Assembly: GCF_025567265.1 (NCBI RefSeq)
Contig: NZ_JAOQJW010000022.1
Location: forward strand, 1-64,000
Source of the DNA: Dorea_A amylophila
Lineage (GTDB): Bacteria > Bacillota > Clostridia > Lachnospirales > Lachnospiraceae
DNA: 64,000 bases
Direction of reading: 5' to 3'
Shown here: in pieces, positions 33,877-42,394 of the stretch
Position numbering within the stretch: position 1 is the first letter of the stretch
Layout of the letters: the number at the start of each line of letters is the position of its first letter
Program-made: the position numbers and the translations under genes
The notes under the pieces: model-generated
Told to the model about the DNA's origin: nothing
Databases searched by the model: none
The model's input: only the letters and a program-made list of their open reading frames with translations

Positions 33877-34488
33877 CTAATTATCTGCCAAAAACCGCAT
33901 TAACTCTCCGGCAATAATTTCATTCCCAGCTTCCGTCAGATGAATACCATCTGTCGTGATATTTTCATATCCGGCTCTTCCTGCTGCCGATATCATAAGA
34001 TCCTGTAATTCCAGAAATTCCACATGATATCTTTCTGCAATTCTTTTCTCAATTGCTTCTGCCTGTCTGATTCCCGGAATCCAGTTCGCATACTTTCTTG
34101 GATAAGGAAAGATAAATGGTGCCATACAGATAATTCTTGCACGGGTTCTCTCCGTAAGTTCTCTTAGAACGGATTCATAGCCTGCTTCAAATTCCTGTTC
34201 TTCCAGACTTTTTCCTGTATTCATCATGACTCCGACATCATTACATCCGATCAGCAGGCTCACAATATCCGGCTGTCTTAAAATGCAGTCATGCTCTAAC
34301 ATACGCTTTACACCCTGGATTGTGAAACCGTCATGTCCACAATTCACAATGTCGTACTTTTTCCCTCCGCCGGTACTGTGATTCAGCTTTTTATCCACCA
34401 TATCCACATAACCGTTCCCCAGTGGATTTTCAGAAAAGCAGTGCTCTGCGTCTGTAATGCTGTCACCTAAAAATATAATTTTCTTCAT
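33877..34488 (-). CDS. GDSL/SGNH hydrolase, candidate sialate O-acetylesterase
   Basis: 203-aa esterase with the SGNH blocks: GDSITDAE (Ser in block I), the Gly of GHDGFTIQG (block II), LIGCNDVG (Asn in block III) and DGIHLTEAG (Asp-His in block V). No signal peptide. It is the last gene of the sialic acid cluster, 58 nt after nagA. Removal of O-acetyl groups from sialic acids before catabolism is an inference from place; activity on other acylated sugars is possible. Confidence 0.82.
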   Translation of the reverse strand: MKKIIFLGDSITDAEHCFSENPLGNGYVDMVDKKLNHSTGGGKKYDIVNCGHDGFTIQGVKRMLEHDCILRQPDIVSLLIGCNDVGVMMNTGKSLEEQEFEAGYESVLRELTERTRARIICMAPFIFPYPRKYANWIPGIRQAEAIEKRIAERYHVEFLELQDLMISAAGRAGYENITTDGIHLTEAGNEIIAGELMRFLADN

Positions 34489-34546
34489 TTTTCCTATCTA
34501 TTTTCCGTATTCGATTACATACGTTAATGCAAATCCACGAATTCTA

Positions 34547-35698
34547 TTATAGCTCCCGGCCATCCTTAATTACCATTTTAAGATCCAGATTCCCATCTAA
34601 TAATACGATATTCGCTTTTTTTCCCGGTGCGATCGAACCATATGTATCTTCAATTCCAAGACTCTTGGCCGGATTGATGGTTGCACATGCTACAGCCGTC
34701 TCAAGCGGGATCTCCATCTTCTTAACTACCGTACGCATGCAGTCTGCAAGGTTTGTAACAGATCCTGCAAGTGCTCCATCGGATACCAGTGTTGCATGAT
34801 TACCGACTACTTTTACATCCAATCCACCAAGTGTATACTGTCCGTCCGGCATTCCGGTCGCACGCATACTGTCACTGATCAGGATCATACGGTCTGCTCC
34901 CATCATCTTGAACGCTGCTCTCACCATCGATGGGTGGATATGTACACCGTCACAGATAATCTCTGCCATTACATGTGCACTGTCGGACACTGCTCCTACA
35001 ACACCCGGTTCACGGTGAGTGAATGCAGGCATCGCATTAAAGAGATGTACGGCATGATTTGCTCCAGCATCGAATGCTGCTTTCGCATGTGCATAATCCG
35101 CATTGGTATGTGCAAGCGAAATGTTCACTTTATCTTTCATTGCTTCTACAAATGCAACTGCGTCCTCGCTTTCTTCCGGCGCAAGTCCTACAAACTTCAC
35201 AAGTCCTTCCGAAGCATCAAGGAATCTCTGACAAATAGCCGTATCACAAGGCATGATATTTCTTTCATCCTGCGCTCCTTTTTTCACCGGGCTGATGAAC
35301 GGGCCTTCCATGTTCACGCCTACAAGATCCGCTCCCTTCGGATTCTGTTCTTTTTTGTATTCTGCTGCTGTTCTTAAGATATCTTCCAGTTCTTCTACCG
35401 GAAGTGTCATCGTTGCCGGTGCGATTGTTGTAACACCCACAGAAGCCTCATATTTTGCAATATTTTCAATAGCCTCTTTACTGTTATCACAGAAGTCATC
35501 TCCCATACACCCGTGGAAATGCAGATCGATCAGTCCAGGAATTGCGTATGCCCCCTGTCCGTCAATGACTTCTTCCCCCAGCATATCCGGTACGTTTTCT
35601 GTCGTGTAAATGCTTTCGATTTTGTCATCGTGAACAACAATGCCGCCTGCTGTAAATTTTTTGTCTTCTGTATAGACAATTACATTTTTGATTATCAT
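34547..35698 (-). CDS. nagA: N-acetylglucosamine-6-phosphate deacetylase
   Basis: 383-aa metal hydrolase converting GlcNAc-6-P to GlcN-6-P and acetate. Key motifs: IPGLIDLHFHGCMGDDF (metal ligands), MEGPFISPVKKGAQ, SLAHTNADYAHAKAAFDAG, HLFNAMPAFTHREPG, and the catalytic Asp in LISDSMRATGMPDGQYTLG. Cytoplasmic. It receives GlcNAc-6-P from NanE and passes GlcN-6-P to NagB across the divergent promoter. Downstream of the RpiR gene by 30 nt. Confidence 0.95.
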   Translation of the reverse strand: MIIKNVIVYTEDKKFTAGGIVVHDDKIESIYTTENVPDMLGEEVIDGQGAYAIPGLIDLHFHGCMGDDFCDNSKEAIENIAKYEASVGVTTIAPATMTLPVEELEDILRTAAEYKKEQNPKGADLVGVNMEGPFISPVKKGAQDERNIMPCDTAICQRFLDASEGLVKFVGLAPEESEDAVAFVEAMKDKVNISLAHTNADYAHAKAAFDAGANHAVHLFNAMPAFTHREPGVVGAVSDSAHVMAEIICDGVHIHPSMVRAAFKMMGADRMILISDSMRATGMPDGQYTLGGLDVKVVGNHATLVSDGALAGSVTNLADCMRTVVKKMEIPLETAVACATINPAKSLGIEDTYGSIAPGKKANIVLLDGNLDLKMVIKDGREL

Positions 35699-35728
35699 TT
35701 TATATATCCTCCATTTTATTTTAACATT

Positions 35729-36565
35729 CTAAAAACTCCTGTGCATCCCTTCTCCTTCTTCCAGTGCACGCAGTGTATTATCATGCAGAACTTCTTTTTC
35801 ATATTTATCCTGTTCCAAATAGTAAGAATAGATAATATCAAGCATGACCAAAATCGGGAACTGCGGTGAGATTACATTCCCATGATTCAGGTGTCTGAGT
35901 GATGGAATCAGAATAACTTCTGTGCAGAACTGCTCGAAGCCACCCCGGTTGTTCGCCGTAAAAAGAATCGTTTTCGCACCTTTCCGATATGCTTCTTTCA
36001 GAAGAAACAAGACCTCTTCCTTGGATCCGCTGATACTGATTCCGAATACGAGGCTTCTTCTGTCCTGGAATACCGCCTGCATACGCATCATATCTCTTTC
36101 TACCAGCGAATCAATATCCACACCGATTCGCATAAAACGCAGTTCCATCTCTCTTGCTGCCAGACCGGAACTTCCGGTTCCGCACACGAACACACGCTCC
36201 GCCTGATTCAGATATCTGCTGATCCTTGCAATCTGCGCCTCATCCACCAGACTGTAAGTCTTATTCAGAAGTTCCTGATACGCATTCAGGATCATTCGCG
36301 TATTACCGGTAATGGATTCCTGCTTTTCTACAAATGTCTCTTCATACTGATAGATGAATTCTCTGTATCCGCGATATCCGCATTTCTTCGCAAATCTGGA
36401 TAACGACGCTTCTGATACGAAGAGTCTCTCGGAAATGGATTTTGATGAAAAATCCACTTTCTTTCTGTTCTGTATAAAAAAATCTGCGATATTCCGTTCC
36501 ACTGTCGTAAATTTATCATAATTCGATTCTATGATCGGAACGACTGATTTTACATAATATTCCAT
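35729..36565 (-). CDS. RpiR/MurR family regulator of the sialic acid operon
   Basis: 278-aa regulator. N-terminal helix-turn-helix (RNIADFFIQNRKKVDFSSKS, then ERLFVSEASLSRFAKKCGYRG at about residues 25-70), then a SIS domain (VFVCGTGSSGLAAREMELRF, GISISGSKEEVLFLLKEAYRKG). SIS-domain regulators bind phosphosugars; GlcNAc-6-P or ManNAc-6-P would fit here. It lies inside the nan operon between nanK and nagA. Repeats between the two divergent promoters at 41307-41478 are candidate targets. Confidence 0.9.
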   Translation of the reverse strand: MEYYVKSVVPIIESNYDKFTTVERNIADFFIQNRKKVDFSSKSISERLFVSEASLSRFAKKCGYRGYREFIYQYEETFVEKQESITGNTRMILNAYQELLNKTYSLVDEAQIARISRYLNQAERVFVCGTGSSGLAAREMELRFMRIGVDIDSLVERDMMRMQAVFQDRRSLVFGISISGSKEEVLFLLKEAYRKGAKTILFTANNRGGFEQFCTEVILIPSLRHLNHGNVISPQFPILVMLDIIYSYYLEQDKYEKEVLHDNTLRALEEGEGMHRSF

Positions 36566-36603
36566 ATCTTACTATTCCTGCTTCTTTATTTTATAACTCC
36601 GGA

Positions 36604-37485
36604 CTATGCATGTCTTCCCTGAAAATGATAGAATGCGCCTAACATACCGGCATTGTTCTGGTTTTTGGCAAATGCGATACTTGTATGCTCCCACATGCTG
36701 GACACCAGGTATTTTTCCACTGCTTTTTCAATCTTGTCCTTCAGGAATGCTTCCTGCGCCATGATTCCGCCGCCAAGTACGACAACTTCCGGATTCACTA
36801 CATAGCAGATATTGGCAATACCTTTCCCAAGTACATCCGTCATCTCATCAATTGCACGGTTACAGATCTTATCACCTTTTTTCGCCTCTTCAAAAATGCG
36901 ATATCCGCTCCAATTTTCTGCCGGTTCTCCCTTCCATGCAGCAACCTTCTTCGTCAGAATACTGGCTGCTCCGAGTGTCTGGAAATCGCTGTCATCCATA
37001 TGCATATATCCGACTTCACATGCGCTGTTACTGAATCCGTGGAACACCTCACCATTCAGCAAAATACAGCCGCCGATTCCGGTTCCGATCGTCAGCATCA
37101 CAGCCGCCTTACTTCCTGCCGCCGCTCCTGCTTTGTACTCAGCAAGTCCCGCACAATTCACATCATTTTCCACTTCACATGGAATTCCGAATCGTTCTTC
37201 TACCGTCTTTTTGAATGCCGTTCCGATATAATTCGGGATCAGCGGTGCCGAATAGAAGATTTCCCCTTTCTCAATGTCAACCATACCGGCTGTAGAAATA
37301 CACACACCTGCGTCTGCCTCTTCTTTTAATGCTTCTACGATACCGATGACTTTATCAAGGATCGCCGGTCCGCCTTTCTGCGCTTCTGTCTTCATTTCTT
37401 TCTTTAACAATACTTCTGCATCTTCGCTCACAATACCATATTTGATTGCTGTGCCGCCGATATCAATACTAATATATTTTTTCAT
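36604..37485 (-). CDS. nanK: ROK family N-acetylmannosamine kinase
   Basis: 293 aa from this start. ROK family sugar kinase with the ATP-binding SIDIGGTAIKYGIV at the N-terminus, ENDVNCAGLAEY, LTIGTGIGGCILLNGEVFHG and VVLGGGIM. Phosphorylates ManNAc in this context. The CxCGxxGC zinc stretch of typical ROK proteins is absent and the usual metal-binding His of the GEIGH motif is Tyr (EVGY), so it belongs to the zinc-free branch. Start chosen at 37485, where the canonical ROK start MKKYISIDIGG begins; the frame is open to 37515. It is separated from yhcH by a terminator-like hairpin. Confidence 0.88.
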   Translation of the reverse strand: MKKYISIDIGGTAIKYGIVSEDAEVLLKKEMKTEAQKGGPAILDKVIGIVEALKEEADAGVCISTAGMVDIEKGEIFYSAPLIPNYIGTAFKKTVEERFGIPCEVENDVNCAGLAEYKAGAAAGSKAAVMLTIGTGIGGCILLNGEVFHGFSNSACEVGYMHMDDSDFQTLGAASILTKKVAAWKGEPAENWSGYRIFEEAKKGDKICNRAIDEMTDVLGKGIANICYVVNPEVVVLGGGIMAQEAFLKDKIEKAVEKYLVSSMWEHTSIAFAKNQNNAGMLGAFYHFQGRHA

Positions 37486-37531
37486 CTCTGCTTTGCCTCT
37501 TTCACTTTCCTTCATTATACTCGTTCAGCCA

Positions 37532-37564
37532 GAAAAGGGCAAACCGTTCTTTTATGGTTTGCCC
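37532..37564 (-). terminator. Terminator-like hairpin inside the nan operon
   Basis: On the minus strand GGGCAAACC and GGTTTGCCC (37556-37564 with 37537-37545) pair perfectly around a 10-nt loop, followed by TTTT. It stands between yhcH and nanK, so it can split the operon into an upstream transport and lyase half and a downstream kinase and regulator half. Confidence 0.75.
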
Positions 37565-37578
37565 TCGACTTTTTCTGA

Positions 37579-38028
37579 TTAAATCTTTACTTTAAATATT
37601 GCCTTTTTAATGGTTTCCGGTTCCTGAACCTGAACCGCTGTTCTGTGTCCGTCACTCGGATAACAGATCAGGAAATCTCCATCTGTCAGGACTACGGAAG
37701 AATTCTTTTCCCCATCCATCGGAAGAAAATCATCTTTTTCCACAAAATCTTTTAATTCCATATTCTGAATGAAGTTCAGATCGATCTGTTCATTTCCATG
37801 GATCATTACATGGACGTCCAGATAATTTTTATGTGCTTCCCAGAAACGTTCTTCCGGTGTTGTTGTTGTATATTCTACGATATTGACAAACAGTCTGTCA
37901 CCATCGATTTCATGACTTCCCTTTTCATAAGAAGCAAGGTCGTGTGTCTTTGCATATTCAAAGCACTCTTTTACCTGTTCTTCTAAGAATGGGAATTCTG
38001 ATAAATTATTGATATTTCCAAAAATCAC
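37579..38028 (-). CDS. yhcH: YhcH/NanQ family, N-acetylneuraminate anomerase
   Basis: DUF386 beta-barrel protein, 149 aa from a GTG start (MIFGNINNL). Shows HEIDGDRLFVNIVEYTTTTP, FWEAHKNYLDVHVMIHG, the metal-binding His and Glu residues of that family, and SDGHRTAV near the end. YhcH (NanQ) speeds interconversion of sialic acid anomers; it is regularly found in nan operons. A GTG four codons upstream overlaps the RBS AAGGAG, so 38028 is preferred but not certain. Gap to the symporter gene is about 18 nt. Confidence 0.88.
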   Translation of the reverse strand: MIFGNINNLSEFPFLEEQVKECFEYAKTHDLASYEKGSHEIDGDRLFVNIVEYTTTTPEERFWEAHKNYLDVHVMIHGNEQIDLNFIQNMELKDFVEKDDFLPMDGEKNSSVVLTDGDFLICYPSDGHRTAVQVQEPETIKKAIFKVKI

Positions 38029-38046
38029 GAAAATCGTCACTCCTTC

Positions 38047-39552
38047 TTAGTTTTTGTAAATGGTTGTGTTAGGAGCAGGTACGGAATTGTCTCCTTTTGC
38101 CTTTCTCCAGATGATACTTGCCGGGATACCAATTACCAGTGATACTACAATTGAGATGATTGAGTATGACCAGATTGATACGTGATCAGCAGGTACGAAG
38201 TATTTGATATATACCATTACTGCAGATGCTGCAACGAATGCACATACTGCTCCGAATGTATTTGCAACCTTTGTAAATGCTCCAAGAATAAATGTTCCGA
38301 TCAGGATACCAAGTACCAGTCCCATAAATCCATTGAACCATTCGTATGCAGATTTTACTCCGCCATTAGCCAGTACCATAGCAACTACGATTGCGAAGAT
38401 ACCGACGATCAGAGATACATACTGTCCGATCTTTGTCTGTTTCTCAAAGCTTAATTCTTTCTTAGAAAGTCTTGCCTGAATATCCAGTGTCCAGCTTGAT
38501 GCTACAGAGTTCAGACCTGTGGAAAGTGTAGACTGTGCCGCTGCATAGATAGCCGCTAACAGAAGTCCTGTTACACCAACCGGAAGTTCAAATGCAATGT
38601 AAGATGCAAAGATCTGATCCTGTGCTGCTGCCGGCGGAAGTGTATTCTGCTGATAGAATACATATAATCCTGTACCGATCAGATAGAATACTGTTGCGAT
38701 AAAGATAGATAATCCTCCGTTTGTAAGCATCATTTTGTTCAGTTTTTTAGTATCTGTTGTAGTTGTAAAACGCTGTACAATATCCTGACTTGATACATAG
38801 GATCCCATTGTATTGAATCCGGCACCAACAATCATGATAAATACGCTGTCTTTGAAAATGTTAGGGTTGAAGATCGGCTGATCTACAGCAAGGAATTTAT
38901 GCTCTGTTGTAAGTGCATGCATGATTGCTCCAAATCCACCGTCTAAGTGTACCAGCAGGAAGATCAGTGCGAAAGTAACACCGATCAGAAGTACAGATCC
39001 CTGGATGAAGTCTGTCCAAAGTACGGATTTCAGACCTCCTGTGTATGAGTAAATAATAGCAATGATACCCATGATAATGATCAGTAAGTTTACGCTGATT
39101 CCAGTCAGACTTCCAAGTACCATACATGGAAGGTACATGATGATTGACATACGTCCGATCTGGTAAATGATGAACATTACAGCTCCAAGTACACGAAGTC
39201 CTTTGCTTCCGAATCTCAGTTCCAGATAATGATATGCTGTATCAATATCCAGTTTGCTGTAGATTGGCAGGAAGAATTTAATCGTGATCGGGATAGCTAA
39301 CAGCATACCAAGCTGTGCGAACCACATGATCCATGTTCCTGCGTATGAGTTTCCTGCTAATGACAGGAATGAAATCGGACTTAACAGTGTTGCGAAAATT
39401 GATACGGAAGTTACCCACCACGGTACAGTTCCGTCTCCTTTAAAATACTCTTTTCCTTTCATTTCTTTCTTTGCGAAATGAAGGCCGGCGAACAGTACAG
39501 CCGCGAGATAAATTACTAAAATGACTAAATCTACTACGGTAAACCCTTGCAT
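38047..39552 (-). CDS. Sodium:solute symporter, probable sialic acid transporter
   Basis: 501-aa membrane protein of the SSS family with 13 or so hydrophobic segments. It has the family pattern near the N-terminus (VDLVILVIYLAAVLFAGLHF, then FKGDGTVPWWVTSVSIFATL) and the conserved SSS core ALLLAAIYAAAQSTLSTGLNS-like segment. In several bacteria SSS members (SiaT) import Neu5Ac with Na+. Its place between nanA and yhcH makes sialic acid the likely substrate. This contrasts with the ABC and TRAP systems of many other gut nan clusters. Confidence 0.85.
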   Translation of the reverse strand: MQGFTVVDLVILVIYLAAVLFAGLHFAKKEMKGKEYFKGDGTVPWWVTSVSIFATLLSPISFLSLAGNSYAGTWIMWFAQLGMLLAIPITIKFFLPIYSKLDIDTAYHYLELRFGSKGLRVLGAVMFIIYQIGRMSIIMYLPCMVLGSLTGISVNLLIIIMGIIAIIYSYTGGLKSVLWTDFIQGSVLLIGVTFALIFLLVHLDGGFGAIMHALTTEHKFLAVDQPIFNPNIFKDSVFIMIVGAGFNTMGSYVSSQDIVQRFTTTTDTKKLNKMMLTNGGLSIFIATVFYLIGTGLYVFYQQNTLPPAAAQDQIFASYIAFELPVGVTGLLLAAIYAAAQSTLSTGLNSVASSWTLDIQARLSKKELSFEKQTKIGQYVSLIVGIFAIVVAMVLANGGVKSAYEWFNGFMGLVLGILIGTFILGAFTKVANTFGAVCAFVAASAVMVYIKYFVPADHVSIWSYSIISIVVSLVIGIPASIIWRKAKGDNSVPAPNTTIYKN

Positions 39553-39601
39553 CGTCTCTCTCCTTACAGATATTTTTCTTTCACGTATTTTTTATATAAT
39601 C

Positions 39602-40519
39602 TTACAGATATTTAGCTTTTGCGTCGCGAACCATCTTAGCTGCTTCTTCAACGATAGCCATGTCTTCTTCTACTAATGCCGGCAGTGGCTCTCTTACTCC
39701 GCCAAGTTCCAGACCTTCGTTGATCTTTAACATAGCTTTGATTACTGCGTACATATTTCCGTGTGCAGAACACATCTTATAGATAATCTCATCACAAGCA
39801 TACTGGATTTCTCTTGCTTCTTCCATCTTTCCGGCTCTTACATACTCGTCTAATTTCAGATATAATTCCGGCATAACTCCGTATGTACCACCGATTGCTC
39901 CTTCAGCTCCGATGACACGTCCACTCATGAACTGCTCATCTGGTCCGTTGAAGATAATGTAGTCAGGGCCTGCTGCCTGTTTGAACATCTGGATATCCTG
40001 TACCGGCATAGAAGAGTTCTTAACACCAATTACGTTAGGATTCTTTCTCATCTCTGCGAAAAGTCCCTGTGTAAGAGCTACTCCTGCAAGCTGTGGAATG
40101 TTGTAGATTACGAAGTCTGTGTTTGGTGCTGCTGCACTGATGTCATTCCAGTACTGAGCGATTGCATACTCTGGCAGATGGAAGTAGATCGGTGGGATTG
40201 CTGCGATTGCATCAACTCCAAGGCTTTCTGCATGTCTTGCAAGCTCCTGGCTGTCTTTTGTGTTGTTGCATGCAACGTGTGCGATTACTGTAAGCTTTCC
40301 TTCTGCTGCTTTCATAACGTTTTCAAGGATGATCTTACGGTCTTCTACGCTCTGGTAGATACATTCTCCTGATGAACCGTTAACGTATACACCTTTTACA
40401 CCTTTTTCTACGAAGTACTTTGTCAGTGCCTGTACGCCTTCCGGACTTACATTGCCTTCGTTGTCATAACATGCATAGAATGCTGGGATTACGCCTTTGT
40501 ACTTTTCAAGATTTCTCAT
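39602..40519 (-). CDS. nanA: N-acetylneuraminate lyase
   Basis: 305-aa class I aldolase of the DHDPS/NAL family, cleaving Neu5Ac to ManNAc and pyruvate. Visible: the YACYDNEGNVSPEG start, NGSSGECIYQSVEDRK (GxSGE), the catalytic Tyr in VIYNIPQLAGV and the Schiff-base Lys in VIGVKNSSMPVQDI, and EGAIGGTYGV. Length is normal. First of two lyase-pathway genes with nanE 62 nt upstream. Confidence 0.95.
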   Translation of the reverse strand: MRNLEKYKGVIPAFYACYDNEGNVSPEGVQALTKYFVEKGVKGVYVNGSSGECIYQSVEDRKIILENVMKAAEGKLTVIAHVACNNTKDSQELARHAESLGVDAIAAIPPIYFHLPEYAIAQYWNDISAAAPNTDFVIYNIPQLAGVALTQGLFAEMRKNPNVIGVKNSSMPVQDIQMFKQAAGPDYIIFNGPDEQFMSGRVIGAEGAIGGTYGVMPELYLKLDEYVRAGKMEEAREIQYACDEIIYKMCSAHGNMYAVIKAMLKINEGLELGGVREPLPALVEEDMAIVEEAAKMVRDAKAKYL

Positions 40520-40581
40520 GGTTTCTTTCTCCTTTTCTTTGTCTTTTTATATAAATTTAATTTAATAAGTTCCTTGCGGAA

Positions 40582-41271
40582 TTATCTTTCCATTTCTTCT
40601 ACAAATGATTTTGTGATCAGCTGTGGTCTTGTGATAATAGACCCTACAACGACGCTGTATGCACCAAGCTCGATCACATGTTTTGCTTTTGCCGGTGTAT
40701 TGATATTACCTTCTGCGATCACTCTGTGTTTTGCTTTTGCAACAATCTTTCTTAAGATTTCGAAATCATTTGCCTCGATCTTATCGCCTTTACTCTGCTC
40801 TGTGTAACCAACCATCGTAGTTCCGATAAAATCAAATCCGAGTTCATCGGCATGCAGTGCTTCTTCTACAGTAGAGCAGTCTGCCATAAATAACTGATCC
40901 GGATATTTTGCTTTTACTTCCTTAAAGAACTCATCCAGTGTCTTTCCGCCTGGTCTCTTAGAAATAGTAGCATCCATAGCGATGATCTCCGGTTTTACTT
41001 CCATCAGTTCTTCGATTTCTTTCATCGTTGGTGTAATGTAAATATCGCTGTCATCATAATCTCTCTTTACGATTCCGATGACCGGAAGGTCAACCTGTGA
41101 CCGGATCTCCTTGATATCTTCTTTTGTATTTGCACGAATTCCACTAGCACCTCCCTGCTTTGCAGCCAGTGCCATTCTTCCCATAATGAATGAAGAATGT
41201 AATGGTTCATCCGGTAATGCCTGACATGATACAATTAATTTACCCTTCAGATTTTCAACTTTCTGATTCAT
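40582..41271 (-). CDS. nanE: N-acetylmannosamine-6-phosphate 2-epimerase
   Basis: TIM-barrel epimerase converting ManNAc-6-P to GlcNAc-6-P, 229 aa from this start. Shows LIVSCQALPDEPLHSSFIMG, GGASGIRANTKEDI, GIVKRDYDDSDIYITPTM, MADCSTVEEALHADELGFDF and AEGNINTPAKA with VVGSIITRP. The start at 41271 has GGAGG 9 nt upstream; nine more codons are open. First gene of the nan operon behind its promoter. Confidence 0.95.
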   Translation of the reverse strand: MNQKVENLKGKLIVSCQALPDEPLHSSFIMGRMALAAKQGGASGIRANTKEDIKEIRSQVDLPVIGIVKRDYDDSDIYITPTMKEIEELMEVKPEIIAMDATISKRPGGKTLDEFFKEVKAKYPDQLFMADCSTVEEALHADELGFDFIGTTMVGYTEQSKGDKIEANDFEILRKIVAKAKHRVIAEGNINTPAKAKHVIELGAYSVVVGSIITRPQLITKSFVEEMER

Positions 41272-41300
41272 TTTTTTGTTCCCTCCTTCGTTCTGCAATC

Positions 41301-41329
41301 AGTATAGTATTGTTCGATTTTATTTTCAA
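41301..41329 (-). promoter_or_regulatory. Promoter of the nan operon
   Basis: On the minus strand TTGAAA (41324-41329) and TATACT (41301-41306) are 17 bp apart, 30 bp before the nanE start. The -35 surround (TACTTGAAAAT) matches that of the divergent nagB promoter. Confidence 0.75.
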
Positions 41330-41430
41330 GTACCTTTTCAGTTCTTGAAACTTCTTTCACCCTTTTCAATTCTTCTCTCTGTTTTTTCCTATTTTAAAAT
41401 CCGTTTTTTATGCAATATGCACAATTCCAG

Positions 41431-41461
41431 GTAGTTTCTTTCCAGTTTCGAAAGTAGTTTC
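41431..41461. repeat. Repeated GTAGTTTC units in the nagB/nanE region
   Basis: GTAGTTTC occurs at 41431-41438 and 41454-41461, 23 bp apart, with a related AGTTTC between. They lie 20-50 bp before the nagB -35 box. Candidate operator for the RpiR regulator. Confidence 0.4.
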
Positions 41462-41478
41462 AGTTCATGCTATTTTAC

Positions 41479-41506
41479 TTGAAAATTCATTTATAATGTA
41501 TATACT
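41479..41506 (+). promoter_or_regulatory. Promoter of nagB
   Basis: TTGAAA (41479-41484) and TATACT (41501-41506), spacing 16 bp, 46 bp before the start codon. Shares TACTTGAAAAT with the nan promoter on the other strand. Confidence 0.65.
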
Positions 41507-41551
41507 AATATTCAGAAACAAAAAAACAATAGAATAAGGAGAGATTTTATT

Positions 41552-42283
41552 ATGGTAATTTATAAAGCAAAAGACTATCAGGATATGAGCCGTAAGGCCG
41601 CAAACATCATTTCTGCACAGATTATTATGAAACCAAACTGTGTACTTGGACTTGCAACCGGATCTTCACCGGTCGGTACATATAAACAGCTGATCGAATG
41701 GTATAAGAAAGGGGATCTTGATTTTTCCCAGGTTACAAGTGTAAACCTCGATGAATACAAAGGACTCAGTCCTGAAAATGATCAGAGCTACAGATATTTC
41801 ATGAATACCAATCTCTTTGATCATGTAAACATCGACAAAACCCGTACTTTCGTTCCGGACGGACTGGAAGCAGATTCCGAGAAAGCCTGCAACGATTATA
41901 ATGCAGTCATCCGTAAGCAGGGCGGTGTAGACCTCCAGCTTCTCGGTCTTGGACACAACGGACATATCGGATTCAACGAACCAGGTGCCGCTTTTGAGAA
42001 AGAGACACACTGCGTAGATCTGACAGAAAGTACAATTGAAGCCAATAAGCGTTTCTTCGAATCTGAAGATGATGTTCCGAGACAGGCTTATACAATGGGA
42101 ATTAAGAATATCATGCAGGCCAAGAAAATTTTGGTTGTTGTAAGCGGAGAAGATAAGGCGGATATCTTAAAAGAGGTCTTATACGGACCAATTACTCCGG
42201 AAGTTCCTGCTTCTATTCTTCAGTTACATAATGATGTTACGATTGTAGCTGATGAAGCAGCACTCAGTAAGATCGATATGTAA
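41552..42283 (+). CDS. nagB: Glucosamine-6-phosphate deaminase
   Basis: 243-aa isomerase-deaminase giving fructose-6-P and ammonia from GlcN-6-P, the last step of amino-sugar catabolism. Motifs: VLGLATGSSPVGTYKQL (phosphate loop), VNLDEYKGLSPENDQSY (catalytic Asp), LLGLGHNGHIGFNEPG with the His of the active site, and the C-terminal PASILQLHNDVTIVADE. RBS AAGGAG before the ATG. Divergent from the nan operon and sharing its control region. Confidence 0.97.
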   Translation: MVIYKAKDYQDMSRKAANIISAQIIMKPNCVLGLATGSSPVGTYKQLIEWYKKGDLDFSQVTSVNLDEYKGLSPENDQSYRYFMNTNLFDHVNIDKTRTFVPDGLEADSEKACNDYNAVIRKQGGVDLQLLGLGHNGHIGFNEPGAAFEKETHCVDLTESTIEANKRFFESEDDVPRQAYTMGIKNIMQAKKILVVVSGEDKADILKEVLYGPITPEVPASILQLHNDVTIVADEAALSKIDM

Positions 42284-42295
42284 TATGAATAAAAA

Positions 42296-42365
42296 ATCCC
42301 GGTATGTGAATCAGACATTTTTGAGCATCCAGTTCATTGTCATTTCTCATACCGGGATCTTTTTC
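42296..42365 (+). terminator. Terminator of nagB
   Basis: ATCCCGGTATG and CATACCGGGAT (42296-42306 with 42348-42358) pair perfectly around a 41-nt loop, followed by TTTTT. Confidence 0.75.
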
Positions 42366-42394
42366 TGTATTCGATTTTATTTGCGGCAGCCGGA

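Noticed and set aside
34796..35377. 193-aa open frame antisense to nagA
   Set aside because: Same reason; nagA is well supported on the minus strand.
36685..37329. 214-aa open frame antisense to nanK
   Set aside because: Overlaps a clear ROK kinase on the other strand, no RBS, odd composition.
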